This document shows, piece after piece, positions 1 to 8,934 of a stretch of DNA of 64,000 nucleotides. The position numbers and the translations under genes were made by a program. The stretch spans positions 682,001 to 746,000 of the forward strand of contig NZ_VOBC01000001.1 in assembly GCF_008369195.1 (NCBI RefSeq), given 5' to 3'. The notes under the pieces were generated by a model that made no database searches, had not been told where the DNA came from, and was given only the letters and a program-made list of their open reading frames with translations. Positions within the stretch are counted from its first letter, which is position 1. Each line of letters opens with the position of its first letter. This stretch comes from Sporosarcina sp. ANT_H38 (lineage in GTDB: Bacteria > Bacillota > Bacilli > Bacillales_A > Planococcaceae).

Positions 1-549
1 TATATGGAGGAAGCTGTCACAAAGAATGAGCGTTGTGCGTTAACGAAGCTTTATAATTACAGGTTTCTTGAAGAACAGTTAGTGTATGAAATGGACAGGC
101 TAAAAAACAAAGAGATAGACAGTCTTTCGGTCGTTATGCTTGATATCGATCATTTTAAACAAGTGAATGATAGATATGGACATCAAAGCGGGAATGATAT
201 CCTTTATATGTTTGCTAGGAAACTTGAAGCGGCACTTCCTGTTGGAGGAACAGTTGGCCGCTTTGGCGGAGAGGAATTTGTCTACATATTACCCGATATG
301 ACAAAAGCTGATGCAGTTAATTTTGCCGAATATCTGCTGGATGAAATCGGTGGACACGATTTTACAATCATTCCGGATTTGGTCGAAGACATACAGCCAC
401 TTATCGTCCATATTACATCCAGTATTGGTGTTTCGTCGGCTCCTGGAGATACAGATGAAGCCATGGTACTTTTACGCAATGCGGATCGTGCGCTTTATTT
501 GGGGGCAAAACAGGCTGGACGTAACAGAGTAGCTGAATATGTAAAGTGA
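1..549 (+). CDS. Diguanylate cyclase GGDEF domain, 5' end cut off by window
   Basis: C-terminal part of a GGDEF protein that would make cyclic di-GMP from two GTP. The reading frame is open at base 1, and its first residues align with the linker of the next gene (E-R-C-x-L-T-K-L in both), so the ATG at position 4 is internal and the real start lies upstream of the window. The catalytic loop reads GRFGGEEF, a functional GGEEF variant, and the D-I-D-H-F-K metal/substrate motif is present. The RxxD inhibitory site expected just upstream of GGEEF is absent. The domain ends with the typical A-D-x-A-L-Y-x-x-K-x-x-G-R-N motif. It sits 25 bp upstream of a second cyclase of the same family, which suggests tandem duplication. 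The N-terminal architecture cannot be seen. Confidence 0.9.
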   Translation, partial: YMEEAVTKNERCALTKLYNYRFLEEQLVYEMDRLKNKEIDSLSVVMLDIDHFKQVNDRYGHQSGNDILYMFARKLEAALPVGGTVGRFGGEEFVYILPDMTKADAVNFAEYLLDEIGGHDFTIIPDLVEDIQPLIVHITSSIGVSSAPGDTDEAMVLLRNADRALYLGAKQAGRNRVAEYVK

Positions 550-574
550 GTTATTTCAAGGAGGTGTCGGATGA

Positions 575-2299
575 TTGGAAATATCTAAAAGGTTTCAGAT
601 TATCACCTTTATAATATGGATTATTATCGTTCCTCCCGGCATCTATCTTGCATTCACTTTATTTCCCTCAAGAGAAATTGATTGGTTGAATCTGAGTATT
701 TTATTCGCGCTATTATTCGTAACGATGACTGTGCCATTGCAGTTGAAAAATATGACAATTTCTATGGAACGTTGGATTACGTTCACAGTCTTTTTTCAAT
801 ACGGTGTATTTGCAGAGTTTGTATTTACGCAGATGGCTATGCTTATTTTACTTTTTGGCAAGAAAACAGATTTGCCAATCATGCAACGTTTCTTCGTGAA
901 TTCAATGATTTTTACGCCAATCTCGCTAGCGAGTGGAGCTCTATTTCATTACGCAGGTGGTGTAATAGGGTCTACGGACTTCGTGAATATCTGCCTATTT
1001 GGGCTTCTTTATGCGACCAGTTATACAGTTATCAATAGTGCTTTGATGCAATTATATCTATACTTTGAACTTGGAACATTTTCTTTGAAAGAAAAGTTTG
1101 TCATATGGGATTTCATCTCTACAATGATGTTGTTTCCGATCAGTATATCTTTTTATTTTCTAAATGAATATTTTGGTAATAACGCATTCATTTTAATGGG
1201 TATTCCATTCCTTCTCGTTTTAATAATCGCAAGAAGGTACAATCAATCCGATAATATGAATGACAAACTTTCATCTGCTGGTATTATCGGGCATGAACTT
1301 GCCGATAGGCTAGGCTATGAAGATGTGATCCGAACGTTCATCGAAAAACTGAAGGATGTAGTGCCCTACGATAACGCATATATTTTGGATCTACGTTCCG
1401 GAGAATACCTGATTACACTAATGGGTTCTGAAAATAATGTTATTACAAAAAACTTGAAGAACTTTTCGTATTATCCTGGAAAGTCTAAGTGTGATGGACT
1501 GGATATTGACGTGACAAGAATATTGTCGACGAAAAAAGAAATAAGGTCACTGACAAACTTCGAATTTACGCAAGGAGTGGAATGTGTTATGACCGCTCCA
1601 ATCCGACGAGATCAGAAGACGGAAGGATTTCTTATTTTAACGTCCAAGCGTAAGAAAATATTTGAAGCACTTGACTTGAAAATAGTTGACGTTTTAACAG
1701 GGTATTTTGCAATTTCATTAGTGAAAGCTCGCTTATACGAAAAAACCATAAAACAAAGTGAACGATGCGGTTTGACCAAATTGCATAACTTCCGCTATCT
1801 TGACAGGAAATTAGAGGAAGACGTCATTCGTTATCATACAGGTGAAATCGATTCACTTTCCGCCGTCATCTTGGATATCGATCACTTTAAATCGATCAAT
1901 GATACATATGGACACCAAAGTGGGAATGACCTGTTGTGTGCGCTCGCGACGATTCTTAAGACATATGAAGATTTGGACATCACTCTTGCTAGATACGGAG
2001 GCGAGGAATTTGTCTTCATCTTACCGAATATTGATAAAGATGAAACGGTCAAGCTTGCTGAAGAAATTAGGAGTGAAGTGGAATCGACTATATTCCGAGT
2101 AAACCCGGATCTTTCTAATGGACGGGAGCCTCTTGATGTCCGTATGACCGTTAGCATTGGCATTGCTAATGTACCTAAAGATGCTGCAGATGCAAAAGAA
2201 CTTTTGCGTAATGCCGACCGAGCGTTGTACATAGGCGGCAAGCAAGCAGGTAGGAATAAAGTAGGAGTTTATGGAAGGGACTTCGTTGAAACATTATGA
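575..2299 (+). CDS. Membrane-bound GAF-GGDEF diguanylate cyclase
   Basis: 574-residue predicted diguanylate cyclase. Residues 1 to about 215 contain six or seven hydrophobic segments and probably form a membrane sensor. Residues about 235-385 look like a GAF domain, and about 400-565 are GGDEF with D-I-D-H-F-K and an intact A-R-Y-GGEEF active loop near residue 475. The position of the RxxD inhibitory site reads ExxD, so product inhibition may be missing. The start is TTG at 575, chosen because a strong ribosome binding site (aaggaggtg, 558-566) lies about 9 bp upstream and the ATG at 571 stops after five codons. The GGDEF domain is highly similar to that of the gene before it. It is followed by a repeat element and a terminator, so it ends a transcription unit just upstream of the type IV pilus cluster. 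The sensed signal is unknown. Confidence 0.88.
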   Translation: MEISKRFQIITFIIWIIIVPPGIYLAFTLFPSREIDWLNLSILFALLFVTMTVPLQLKNMTISMERWITFTVFFQYGVFAEFVFTQMAMLILLFGKKTDLPIMQRFFVNSMIFTPISLASGALFHYAGGVIGSTDFVNICLFGLLYATSYTVINSALMQLYLYFELGTFSLKEKFVIWDFISTMMLFPISISFYFLNEYFGNNAFILMGIPFLLVLIIARRYNQSDNMNDKLSSAGIIGHELADRLGYEDVIRTFIEKLKDVVPYDNAYILDLRSGEYLITLMGSENNVITKNLKNFSYYPGKSKCDGLDIDVTRILSTKKEIRSLTNFEFTQGVECVMTAPIRRDQKTEGFLILTSKRKKIFEALDLKIVDVLTGYFAISLVKARLYEKTIKQSERCGLTKLHNFRYLDRKLEEDVIRYHTGEIDSLSAVILDIDHFKSINDTYGHQSGNDLLCALATILKTYEDLDITLARYGGEEFVFILPNIDKDETVKLAEEIRSEVESTIFRVNPDLSNGREPLDVRMTVSIGIANVPKDAADAKELLRNADRALYIGGKQAGRNKVGVYGRDFVETL

Positions 2300-2325
2300 T
2301 ACTAAATCGTTGATTGTCTTTTAGG

Positions 2326-2363
2326 TATTGAACAAACGAATACCTATATAAAATAAGCCAAGG
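2326..2363 (+). repeat. Dispersed intergenic repeat, short copy
   Basis: About 38 bp beginning tattgaacaaacgaatac. It matches the first part of two other copies in this window, at 54070-54120 (+) and 44481-44542 (reverse orientation). This copy stops matching after a short a-a-g-g motif and lacks the second half. No reading frame is associated with it. Confidence 0.6.
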
Positions 2364-2407
2364 TATCCTCTACCTTCATAGAGAAATCAACGTATATATT
2401 TAATTTA

Positions 2408-2439
2408 CAGAAAAAGACCGAGAAATCGGTCTTTTTCTG
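2408..2439. terminator. Rho-independent terminator, bidirectional
   Basis: Perfect 14-bp inverted repeat (cagaaaaagaccga / tcggtctttttctg) around a gaaa loop. The A-rich and T-rich stem flanks allow termination on either strand. It closes the diguanylate cyclase unit and separates it from the pilus cluster. Confidence 0.85.
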
Positions 2440-2469
2440 TATCTTTCTTCCATTGTGACAATCTTTACC

Positions 2470-2498
2470 GTGACAAACTGTGTCGAATCTATGATAAT
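2470..2498 (+). promoter_or_regulatory. Sigma-A-type promoter candidate upstream of pilus cluster
   Basis: GTGACA (2470-2475), a 17-bp spacer, then GATAAT (2493-2498). Each box differs from consensus at one base. It lies about 100 bp upstream of the small membrane protein gene and just after the terminator at 2408-2439, so it may drive the cluster through the pilus genes. Nothing resembling a c-di-GMP riboswitch was seen between it and the first gene. Confidence 0.5.
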
Positions 2499-2601
2499 AG
2501 TAATGAGAAATGAATGAGTAAACATAGTAACTCTACACGATTACATTGTTCTAATTTAAAATAACCTATGAACTATAAAATGAGTAAGGGGAGACCCCAT
2601 A

Positions 2602-3066
2602 TTGGAATATATCATTCTATTAGTAGCTGCGATTTTATCCTTTCCTATAGTAATTTATATAGTTCGTCGGAAACGAATAAGTAATCGATTTATAGTGGGA
2701 ACGATTGCTGGATTATGTATATCTTTTATAGGTCTCATAATGCAAGGCGCATTTGATCCACTCTATGTCCTAGCAGTAATGTTCGGACTCGCATTCGCTG
2801 TTTCAGTGTTGTTAGACAAGCGGTCTGAACCGGAAGTAGTAATCGTTTCTGAGCGCCCCGTGGTAAAAGTTATTCCTCGTGAAATTACCAAATCTAACCG
2901 AATCAATGCGAATGAAGAAATAGCTGCGACAGTGAACAAGGAAGTTGATTTTGCGATGGAACCGATTGAGGATGATTTGAATCTATGGATGAGCGCAAAT
3001 CGAGAAGAAATTGATAGTGGGCAGAAGGAGTTTTACGATAGAAAGGAGCGTTCTGATGAGAAGTAA
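2602..3066 (+). CDS. Small membrane protein of unknown function, pilus-cluster leader
   Basis: 154-residue protein that I do not recognise. It has a short hydrophobic N-terminal segment (about residues 2-20), a basic stretch (R-R-K-R), a second and third hydrophobic segment (about 30-66), and a charged, probably cytoplasmic tail rich in Glu, Asp and Asn. The TTG start at 2602 is supported by aagggga at about 2586-2592. It overlaps the next gene by 11 bp, which suggests translational coupling and a shared role with the secreted VanW/G5-like protein. Position at the head of a type IV pilus operon suggests an accessory role in surface assembly, but nothing in the sequence proves this. Confidence 0.65.
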   Translation: MEYIILLVAAILSFPIVIYIVRRKRISNRFIVGTIAGLCISFIGLIMQGAFDPLYVLAVMFGLAFAVSVLLDKRSEPEVVIVSERPVVKVIPREITKSNRINANEEIAATVNKEVDFAMEPIEDDLNLWMSANREEIDSGQKEFYDRKERSDEK

Positions 3067-4363
3067 GGGATTTTTAAATACGTTTATTATAGTCTTGTCG
3101 TCAACGCTCGTTTTCTACGGTTTTTCTTCTGTTGGTGCCCTCGCATTTACTAATGTATCATCAAAGGATTTTGGGGATGAAACCTTTGTTGGTCCTTTCG
3201 ATATCTCAAGACAAAAAGAACAAGCTGTGAAAGAGCAATTAAGAACAGATTTCATAACACTTCAAACGGATTTTGCTGTCGATTTAACTTATCAGGATAT
3301 CACTGTTGCAATGCCTGTCGAAGTAGTTACTTTTGACGTAGAAAAAACGGTTGAACAATCAAATTCAGGTAAAGAAAATCCGATTGTCGCATCAGTTTCA
3401 GTCGATGGACTTCGAACGATACTAACACAGCAGTTTTCTTCAATCCTGTTTACTGAGGATAGTATTCAATCGATTGCAACGGGTATCGAACGGAAGTTAG
3501 AAACAGGTATTATGCCACTTAATGTTCACATTACGGATTACTCGGACTTCACGGAAAAAGAAATCGCAACATCGTCAATTGCAGTAACAGAGCCTTCGAC
3601 TTCATTCATGAATTTAATCAATGCATTAAATGGTACAGAAATCACATCTTTTGCAACGTTTTCTTTATTTGATTTCATTAAAAATAATGAGGTTGGTCTC
3701 GTTTCTGATGAGGAACTAACGGTGCTTGCATCTGTTCTTTACGCGACAATTTTGCAGACGAACTTTGTTATTGATGAACGCAATATAGGAAGTATACTAG
3801 CCCCTTTAGCAGAACCGGGATTCGAGGCGGCGATTAATGAGCAACTTGGACTGAATTTCATCTTCACGAATCCGAACAAGACGGCTTTCCGTTTACATAT
3901 TCAATCTGATAAAGGGAAAATTGTTTCGTCAATTATCGGTATGCCATTACTCTATTCCTACTCCCCGTTTGTCGGACAACTAGAATCATTCGAGCCAAAA
4001 ACAATACAGCAATTCAGTGCATTTGTACCAGATGGACAAGTACGTGTAGCTGATGAAGGCAGAAAAGGAATGGAAGTGGAAGTTCACCGAACGATTTCAT
4101 ACGAAGGCTCGGTAGTAGAGGATGAAATGATTTCATCTGATTTTTATGCTCCGATACCTAAAATTGAACTCCATCCATTGAAAAAAGATTCGCAACAAAC
4201 TTCCGAAAGTAGCAACGGAGGAACAGTTGATTTACAGGACAATCAAAATTCTGCCGATTCCCAAAATGTTTTGGAGTCTAATGATGATAAAGATCCTTCA
4301 CCATTAAAAGGCGAAGACGAGAAAGAAGTTCAGTATGATAAAGGTGGAAATATAATTGAGTAG
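3056..4363 (+). CDS. Secreted VanW/G5-like protein
   Basis: 435-residue exported protein. The ATG at 3056 is preferred because gaaaggagcg (3041-3050) precedes it and the next residues form a signal sequence or membrane anchor (about residues 5-30). The middle part resembles the peptidoglycan-binding-like N-terminal domain of VanW-family proteins, with alternating beta-rich and alpha-rich blocks. Near residues 330-385 there is a G5-like stretch (E-G-R-K-G followed by V-x-R-x-I-x-Y-E-G and a closing P-I-P-K-I-E-L). The C-terminal 60 residues are low-complexity and acidic/polar, likely disordered. The family call is by pattern only. It overlaps the preceding gene and lies 26 bp before pilB, so it is probably co-transcribed with the pilus genes and may act in the wall where the pilus emerges. 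Confidence 0.6.
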   Translation: MRSKGFLNTFIIVLSSTLVFYGFSSVGALAFTNVSSKDFGDETFVGPFDISRQKEQAVKEQLRTDFITLQTDFAVDLTYQDITVAMPVEVVTFDVEKTVEQSNSGKENPIVASVSVDGLRTILTQQFSSILFTEDSIQSIATGIERKLETGIMPLNVHITDYSDFTEKEIATSSIAVTEPSTSFMNLINALNGTEITSFATFSLFDFIKNNEVGLVSDEELTVLASVLYATILQTNFVIDERNIGSILAPLAEPGFEAAINEQLGLNFIFTNPNKTAFRLHIQSDKGKIVSSIIGMPLLYSYSPFVGQLESFEPKTIQQFSAFVPDGQVRVADEGRKGMEVEVHRTISYEGSVVEDEMISSDFYAPIPKIELHPLKKDSQQTSESSNGGTVDLQDNQNSADSQNVLESNDDKDPSPLKGEDEKEVQYDKGGNIIE

Positions 4364-4389
4364 GCGTTAGAACGGAATGGGGGGATAGC

Positions 4390-6048
4390 ATGTCGACTAC
4401 ACGTAAAAGACTTGGTGACCTGCTCGTTGAGTCTGGTCTCATCACAAATGAACAACTGCAAGCAGCATTGAGTGAAAAACCACGCGATCAGAAACTTGGC
4501 GACTCGCTACTTCAATATGGTTTTATCACCGAACAGCAACTGATTGAAGTATTGGAATTCCAACTGGGCATTCCACACGTCAATTTGTTTAGATACCCTT
4601 TTGATCCTAAACTTTTTAATGTTGTCCCGAAAGAATTTGCGAAACGTAATTTGCTTGTCCCGTTGAAAGCCGAAGGGGACAGGCTTTTTGTCGCAATGTC
4701 AGACCCGATGGATTATATTACGGTCGATAATTTGCGGTTGTCTACTGGATTCCATATCGAAACTGCGATTGCTTCAAAAGATGATATAATGCGGACTATT
4801 TCAAAGTATTACGATGAGGAATCATTTGATGAGCTTTTCATCGAACAAACAACTGAACAGATTGAACAGCAAGATGAGTTGACAGATTTAGATTCCCCAA
4901 TCGTCCGACTTGTCAATCAACTCATGTCTTCGGCAATTACGCAAAAAGCAAGTGATATCCATTTCGATCCACAAGAGCATCAGGTAGCCATACGCTTCCG
5001 GATTGACGGTATGTTGAAATCGGAACGTTTTTTACCAAAGCATATGCAAGCGATGATTAGTGCGCGTATTAAAATTATGGCAAATCTCGATATTACAGAA
5101 CACCGGATACCTCAAGATGGTCGAATCAAGACGAATGTCGATTTTCGACCGATTGATCTTCGTGTTTCTACGTTGCCGACAGTTTACGGTGAGAAAATTG
5201 TCATGCGTATTCTGGATCTCAGTAGTTCTTTGAACGACCTGACAAAACTCGGTTTCAATAAGTTGAATCTGGACCGGCTTCTTGAACAAATTGAAAAACC
5301 AAATGGAATTGTCCTTATTTCAGGGCCTACTGGATCGGGTAAATCGTCAACTCTTTATGCCGCTCTTAATAAATTGAACAAAGAAGAAGTAAATATAATT
5401 ACAGTAGAAGACCCGGTTGAGTATCAGCTAGAAGGAGTAAACCAAATACAAGTGAACCCAAATGTCGGATTGACATTCGCGGCAGGTCTTAGGTCGATTT
5501 TGAGACAAGACCCGGATATCGTTATGGTTGGAGAAATACGTGACCGTGAAACAGTTGAAATTGCGATTAGGGCATCATTAACTGGTCATTTAGTTCTCAG
5601 TACAATCCATACGAATGATTCCATAGCTACGATTACTAGGATGTTAGATATGGGAGTCGAACCGTTTCTCGTAACTTCATCGCTGAATGCGGTGATCGCC
5701 CAACGCCTTATTCGCCGCGTCTGTCGTGATTGTGGACGGGAAATGGTTGCCTCTAGTCGCGAAGTGGAGATTTTTGCGAAGCGGGGCATCACGATAGAAA
5801 AAGTGATAAGAGGTTCCGGCTGTGCAGTATGCAATATGACTGGCTATCGTGGACGGATTGCAATTCACGAAGTGCTTGTTTTAAACGATGATATGCGAGA
5901 CGTTATTAATAAAGGCGGTTCGACGGCGGATTTGAGAGAAATTGCAATTCGCAATAAAACGATGTTTTTGATGGATGACGGTTTATTGAAAGTGAAACAA
6001 GGGATTACGACGACAGAAGAAGTATTGCGCGTCGCATTGATTGAATAG
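4390..6048 (+). CDS. pilB: Type IV pilus assembly ATPase PilB with MshEN domain
   Basis: 552-residue GspE/PilB-family hexameric ATPase that powers pilus extension from the cytoplasmic face. Residues 7-30 and 35-58 are two tandem motifs of the MshEN type (R-L-G-x-x-L-V-x-x-G-x-I-x4-L-x3-L), the c-di-GMP-binding signature known from MshE. The last Gln is replaced by Lys30 in the first motif and kept as Gln58 in the second. The Walker A loop (GPTGSGKSS) lies near residue 312, followed by Asp box, Walker B and His box. A zinc-type tetracysteine C-x2-C ... C-x2-C is near residues 444-480. Start ATG follows a ggggg ribosome site. It is the first gene of the core pilB-pilT-pilC set. B. subtilis ComGA is shorter and lacks the N-terminal domain, so this is a true PilB type. 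Confidence 0.93.
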   Translation: MSTTRKRLGDLLVESGLITNEQLQAALSEKPRDQKLGDSLLQYGFITEQQLIEVLEFQLGIPHVNLFRYPFDPKLFNVVPKEFAKRNLLVPLKAEGDRLFVAMSDPMDYITVDNLRLSTGFHIETAIASKDDIMRTISKYYDEESFDELFIEQTTEQIEQQDELTDLDSPIVRLVNQLMSSAITQKASDIHFDPQEHQVAIRFRIDGMLKSERFLPKHMQAMISARIKIMANLDITEHRIPQDGRIKTNVDFRPIDLRVSTLPTVYGEKIVMRILDLSSSLNDLTKLGFNKLNLDRLLEQIEKPNGIVLISGPTGSGKSSTLYAALNKLNKEEVNIITVEDPVEYQLEGVNQIQVNPNVGLTFAAGLRSILRQDPDIVMVGEIRDRETVEIAIRASLTGHLVLSTIHTNDSIATITRMLDMGVEPFLVTSSLNAVIAQRLIRRVCRDCGREMVASSREVEIFAKRGITIEKVIRGSGCAVCNMTGYRGRIAIHEVLVLNDDMRDVINKGGSTADLREIAIRNKTMFLMDDGLLKVKQGITTTEEVLRVALIE

Positions 6049-6059
6049 GGGTTTTGTAC

Positions 6060-7097
6060 ATGAATAGGAAGATTGATGAACTGCTAAAGACCGCGTTTAA
6101 GTTAAGTGCTTCAGATATCCATTTAACAGTAGATGTACCTCCGATATTTAGGATTCATGGGGATTTAAAACGCTATGGTGATGTGTCGATCGATAAACAA
6201 TTTACTGAATTAGTCGCACAATTGACGATTCCGAATAAGATGTATCCAGACTTTGTAGAGCATGGGCAAATTGATTATTCCTATGAAGTACCTGGAGTGG
6301 CCCGTTTTCGTGTCAATGTATTTCAGCAACGCGGCTCCATATCACTTGCTTTTCGGACAATACCAACGATAATACCGACAATCGATGACTTGCAATTACC
6401 AGAAACGTTAAAAAAATTGGCGGAGACGCAGCAAGGACTCATCCTTGTGACAGGGCCAACTGGGTCGGGTAAATCGACGACACTTGCAGCGATGATCAAA
6501 TATATGAATGAAACAATGCGCAAGCATATCATTACGCTGGAAGATCCGATTGAGTATATGCATGCGCATGGTACTTCGATTATTGATCAGCGGGAAATAG
6601 GCTTTGATACGGCTTCTTTTACATCAGGGTTACGGGCGGCGCTTCGCCAAGATCCAGATGTCATCCTTGTCGGAGAAATGCGAGATTTGGAAACAATATC
6701 GACAGCAATCACTGCAGCTGAAACGGGGCACCTTGTTCTCGCTACACTACATACATGGAGTGCGGCATCTACAATCGATCGAATTATTGACGTATTCCCA
6801 CATGGTCAACAATCGCAAATTCGTGTCCAGCTTGCCGGCGTTTTGACATCCGTTATTTCACAGCGGTTATTCCGAACAGCTGACCGCGAAGGACGACGCG
6901 CTGCGACGGAAGTAATGATTAATAATCCTGCAATCGCAAACTTGATACGTACCGAAAAAGTACATCAGATTCCTACAATCATTCAAACAAACCGTGCGGC
7001 TGGAATGCATATGATGTCATCTTCCGTCCGAACCTTCCTTGACCAAGGTATTATTTCGTATGATACCGCCATTCCGTACTTGGAGGGGGATGAATAA
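6060..7097 (+). CDS. pilT: Pilus retraction ATPase PilT
   Basis: 345-residue PilT-family ATPase that depolymerises type IV pili for twitching and DNA uptake. The N-terminal PAS-like part contains S-A-S-D-I-H-L; Walker A (GPTGSGKST) is near residues 133-141; E-D-P-I-E-Y and D-P-D-V-I-L-V-G-E-M-R-D mark the Asp box and Walker B. The C-terminal A-I-x-N-L-I-R motif, needed for retraction in PilT proteins, is present. ATG at 6060 has taggggt about 9 bp upstream; a TTG two codons earlier is possible but badly spaced. It lies 11 bp after pilB and 2 bp before pilC. Presence of a retraction ATPase distinguishes this system from the ComG pseudopilus of B. subtilis. Confidence 0.93.
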   Translation: MNRKIDELLKTAFKLSASDIHLTVDVPPIFRIHGDLKRYGDVSIDKQFTELVAQLTIPNKMYPDFVEHGQIDYSYEVPGVARFRVNVFQQRGSISLAFRTIPTIIPTIDDLQLPETLKKLAETQQGLILVTGPTGSGKSTTLAAMIKYMNETMRKHIITLEDPIEYMHAHGTSIIDQREIGFDTASFTSGLRAALRQDPDVILVGEMRDLETISTAITAAETGHLVLATLHTWSAASTIDRIIDVFPHGQQSQIRVQLAGVLTSVISQRLFRTADREGRRAATEVMINNPAIANLIRTEKVHQIPTIIQTNRAAGMHMMSSSVRTFLDQGIISYDTAIPYLEGDE

Positions 7098-7099
7098 CG

Positions 7100-8311
7100 A
7101 TGGCTCGTTTCAAGTATGAAGGACGCGATGCAAAAGCAATTCGGACAGGTGTAATCGTGGCAGTGGACAAGCGTGAAGCTGCTATAAAATTGAAGAGTCA
7201 GGGAATCCGTGTGACGAACTTAACTGTACAAGCAGAAACTACGCTGACAAAAGAAATCGTCATCGGAAAACCCGTGAAACGAGAACATTTAATCATGTTT
7301 CTCCGTCAATTCTCAACACTTCTCAGAGCGGGTGTTACAATCATCGATGCTATTCGGATACTGTCACTACAAGTCGAATCGAAACCGTTTCAAAAGATAC
7401 TGATTACGGTAAACGATGATTTACGTGGAGGCGGTTCATTGTCGGGGGCATTTACAAAACACCCGAAAGCGTTCGAACCAATCGTTGTCAATATGATTCG
7501 GGCAGGCGAAATGTCCGGTACGATTGATGATTCACTTGATCGCCTTGCTGATCATTTTGAAAAATCACATCAGTTGAGACAAAAAGTGGTCTCGGCTATG
7601 TCATATCCACTTATCGTGGCAGTTTTGGCAATTGGAGTCGTCATCTTTTTATTGACGACCATCGTACCGATGTTTGTCGATATGTTTGCTAGTTTCGGAG
7701 GAGAGTTACCTTGGATTACGCGTTTCGTTATGAGCGCGAGTACTTTTGTGACGACTTATTGGTACTTGCTTGTTTTATTCGCGGTGATTGTTGTGGGTGG
7801 GATTTGGATGATGAGACGCAATAAAGAAGGAAAACTGCTGTTGGACACTTTTCTTTTGAGGCTACCGATATTTGGTGACATCATGAAGAAGTCTGTTTTG
7901 GCAACAATGACAAGGACATTGAGTTCGTTGTTTGCTAGTTCAGTTCCAATTTTACAAGCGATGTCCATGACCGAAAAGATCGTAGAAAACGAAGTCATTT
8001 CGCGAGTGATTGCCAAGTCCAAAGAATCGCTAGAACGCGGTGGCTCGTTGACGGAGCCGATGAACGGACATTGGGCGTTTCCACCATTAATTCCTCATAT
8101 GATTGCCATTGGTGAGCAAACAGGCTCTTTGGACTCGATGTTGGCCAAAGTTGCTGATTTCTACGAGAAGGAAGTAGAAGCAGCTACGGATCGGTTGAAA
8201 GCTTTAATAGAGCCTTTAATGATTGTGCTGTTAGCGGGCTTAGTTGGGACTATTGTCTTAGCTATTATGATGCCGATGTTCGAGATGTTTAATAATATAG
8301 ATGGAATGTAG
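7100..8311 (+). CDS. pilC: Type IV pilus inner-membrane platform protein PilC
   Basis: 403-residue GspF/PilC-family membrane protein on which the PilB and PilT motors act. Two T2SSF domains are visible: one around residues 70-190 with F-L-R-Q-F-S-T-L-L-R-A-G-V, the other around 270-390 with T-R-T-L-S-S-L-F-A-S-S-V-P-I-L. There are membrane segments near 170-195, 215-235 and 370-395. The conserved G-E-x-S-G and G-E-Q-T-G turns occur once in each half. It begins 2 bp after the pilT stop codon. No terminator follows, but the next gene has its own promoter candidate. Confidence 0.93.
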   Translation: MARFKYEGRDAKAIRTGVIVAVDKREAAIKLKSQGIRVTNLTVQAETTLTKEIVIGKPVKREHLIMFLRQFSTLLRAGVTIIDAIRILSLQVESKPFQKILITVNDDLRGGGSLSGAFTKHPKAFEPIVVNMIRAGEMSGTIDDSLDRLADHFEKSHQLRQKVVSAMSYPLIVAVLAIGVVIFLLTTIVPMFVDMFASFGGELPWITRFVMSASTFVTTYWYLLVLFAVIVVGGIWMMRRNKEGKLLLDTFLLRLPIFGDIMKKSVLATMTRTLSSLFASSVPILQAMSMTEKIVENEVISRVIAKSKESLERGGSLTEPMNGHWAFPPLIPHMIAIGEQTGSLDSMLAKVADFYEKEVEAATDRLKALIEPLMIVLLAGLVGTIVLAIMMPMFEMFNNIDGM

Positions 8312-8362
8312 GAGTTAATTTCAATAATTAGTAAAAAAGACGTATTAATTTTGATTTAGTAG

Positions 8363-8390
8363 TTTCATATTTTATCGAATTAGGTATAAT
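8363..8390 (+). promoter_or_regulatory. Promoter candidate for the prepilin gene
   Basis: A perfect -10 hexamer TATAAT (8385-8390) with a poor -35 (TTTCAT, 8363-8368) at 16 bp spacing, in the 125-bp gap before the prepilin gene. A separate promoter would let the major pilin be made in excess over the machinery, as is usual for pilins. Confidence 0.4.
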
Positions 8391-8436
8391 TAAGATGTAA
8401 GCAGAATAAAAAGAGCGAAAAAGGGAGGAATTACAC

Positions 8437-8871
8437 ATGAAGAAATTTTTACAGAAACGGTTAAACAATGAAAAAGGGTTAACGCTAGTCGAATTATTGG
8501 CTGTTATTGTTATTTTGGGGATTATTGCAGCGATTGCGATTCCATCGATTGGTGGAATAATTGAAAACTCACGAATAAAAGCAGTTAAAGCTGATGCGCA
8601 AAACGTATTATCGGCTGCTAACATGTATTTCACTGAAAATCCAGAAGGGACTTCACCAGTAACCATTGCAACATTAAAAACAGAAAAGTTTTTAGAGGAT
8701 GAAGGTAAATTAGAATCCGGCGTAACAGTGACTAACAATCAAGGTGAATCAAATACTATTAGTGGGAATGGGAAGGCTGGGAATAAAACTGTGGTATTCA
8801 CTAATGCCACAAATAAGCAAATTACTGACAGCAAGAATTCCTTAACTGTGCCTGCTCCAGCAACTCCGTAA
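8437..8871 (+). CDS. Type IV prepilin, major pilin candidate
   Basis: 144-residue prepilin. The leader is 14 residues, positively charged and ends in Gly; cleavage at K-G/L-T-L-V-E leaves Glu at position +5 of the mature protein, which prepilin peptidases and pilus assembly require. A 20-residue hydrophobic helix follows (E-L-L-A-V-I-V-I-L-G-I-I-A-A-I-A-I-P). The rest is a Gly-, Asn- and Thr-rich globular domain without Cys, so no disulfide loop. Start ATG follows agggaggaa. It is the only prepilin gene in this operon; minor pilins must be encoded elsewhere or be absent. It resembles ComGC/PilA-type pilins and should be processed by the peptidase at 11196-11951. Confidence 0.9.
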   Translation: MKKFLQKRLNNEKGLTLVELLAVIVILGIIAAIAIPSIGGIIENSRIKAVKADAQNVLSAANMYFTENPEGTSPVTIATLKTEKFLEDEGKLESGVTVTNNQGESNTISGNGKAGNKTVVFTNATNKQITDSKNSLTVPAPATP

Positions 8872-8934
8872 TAAAGTTAATAGATAAAAATACAGCAATT
8901 TGACTTTAAAAAGATAAATATAGGAGCTGTTCCC

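Noticed and set aside
2300..2601. c-di-GMP riboswitch before the pilus cluster
   Set aside because: I looked for the GEMM-I/II conserved blocks because of the cyclases upstream, but found only a terminator, a repeat and a promoter.
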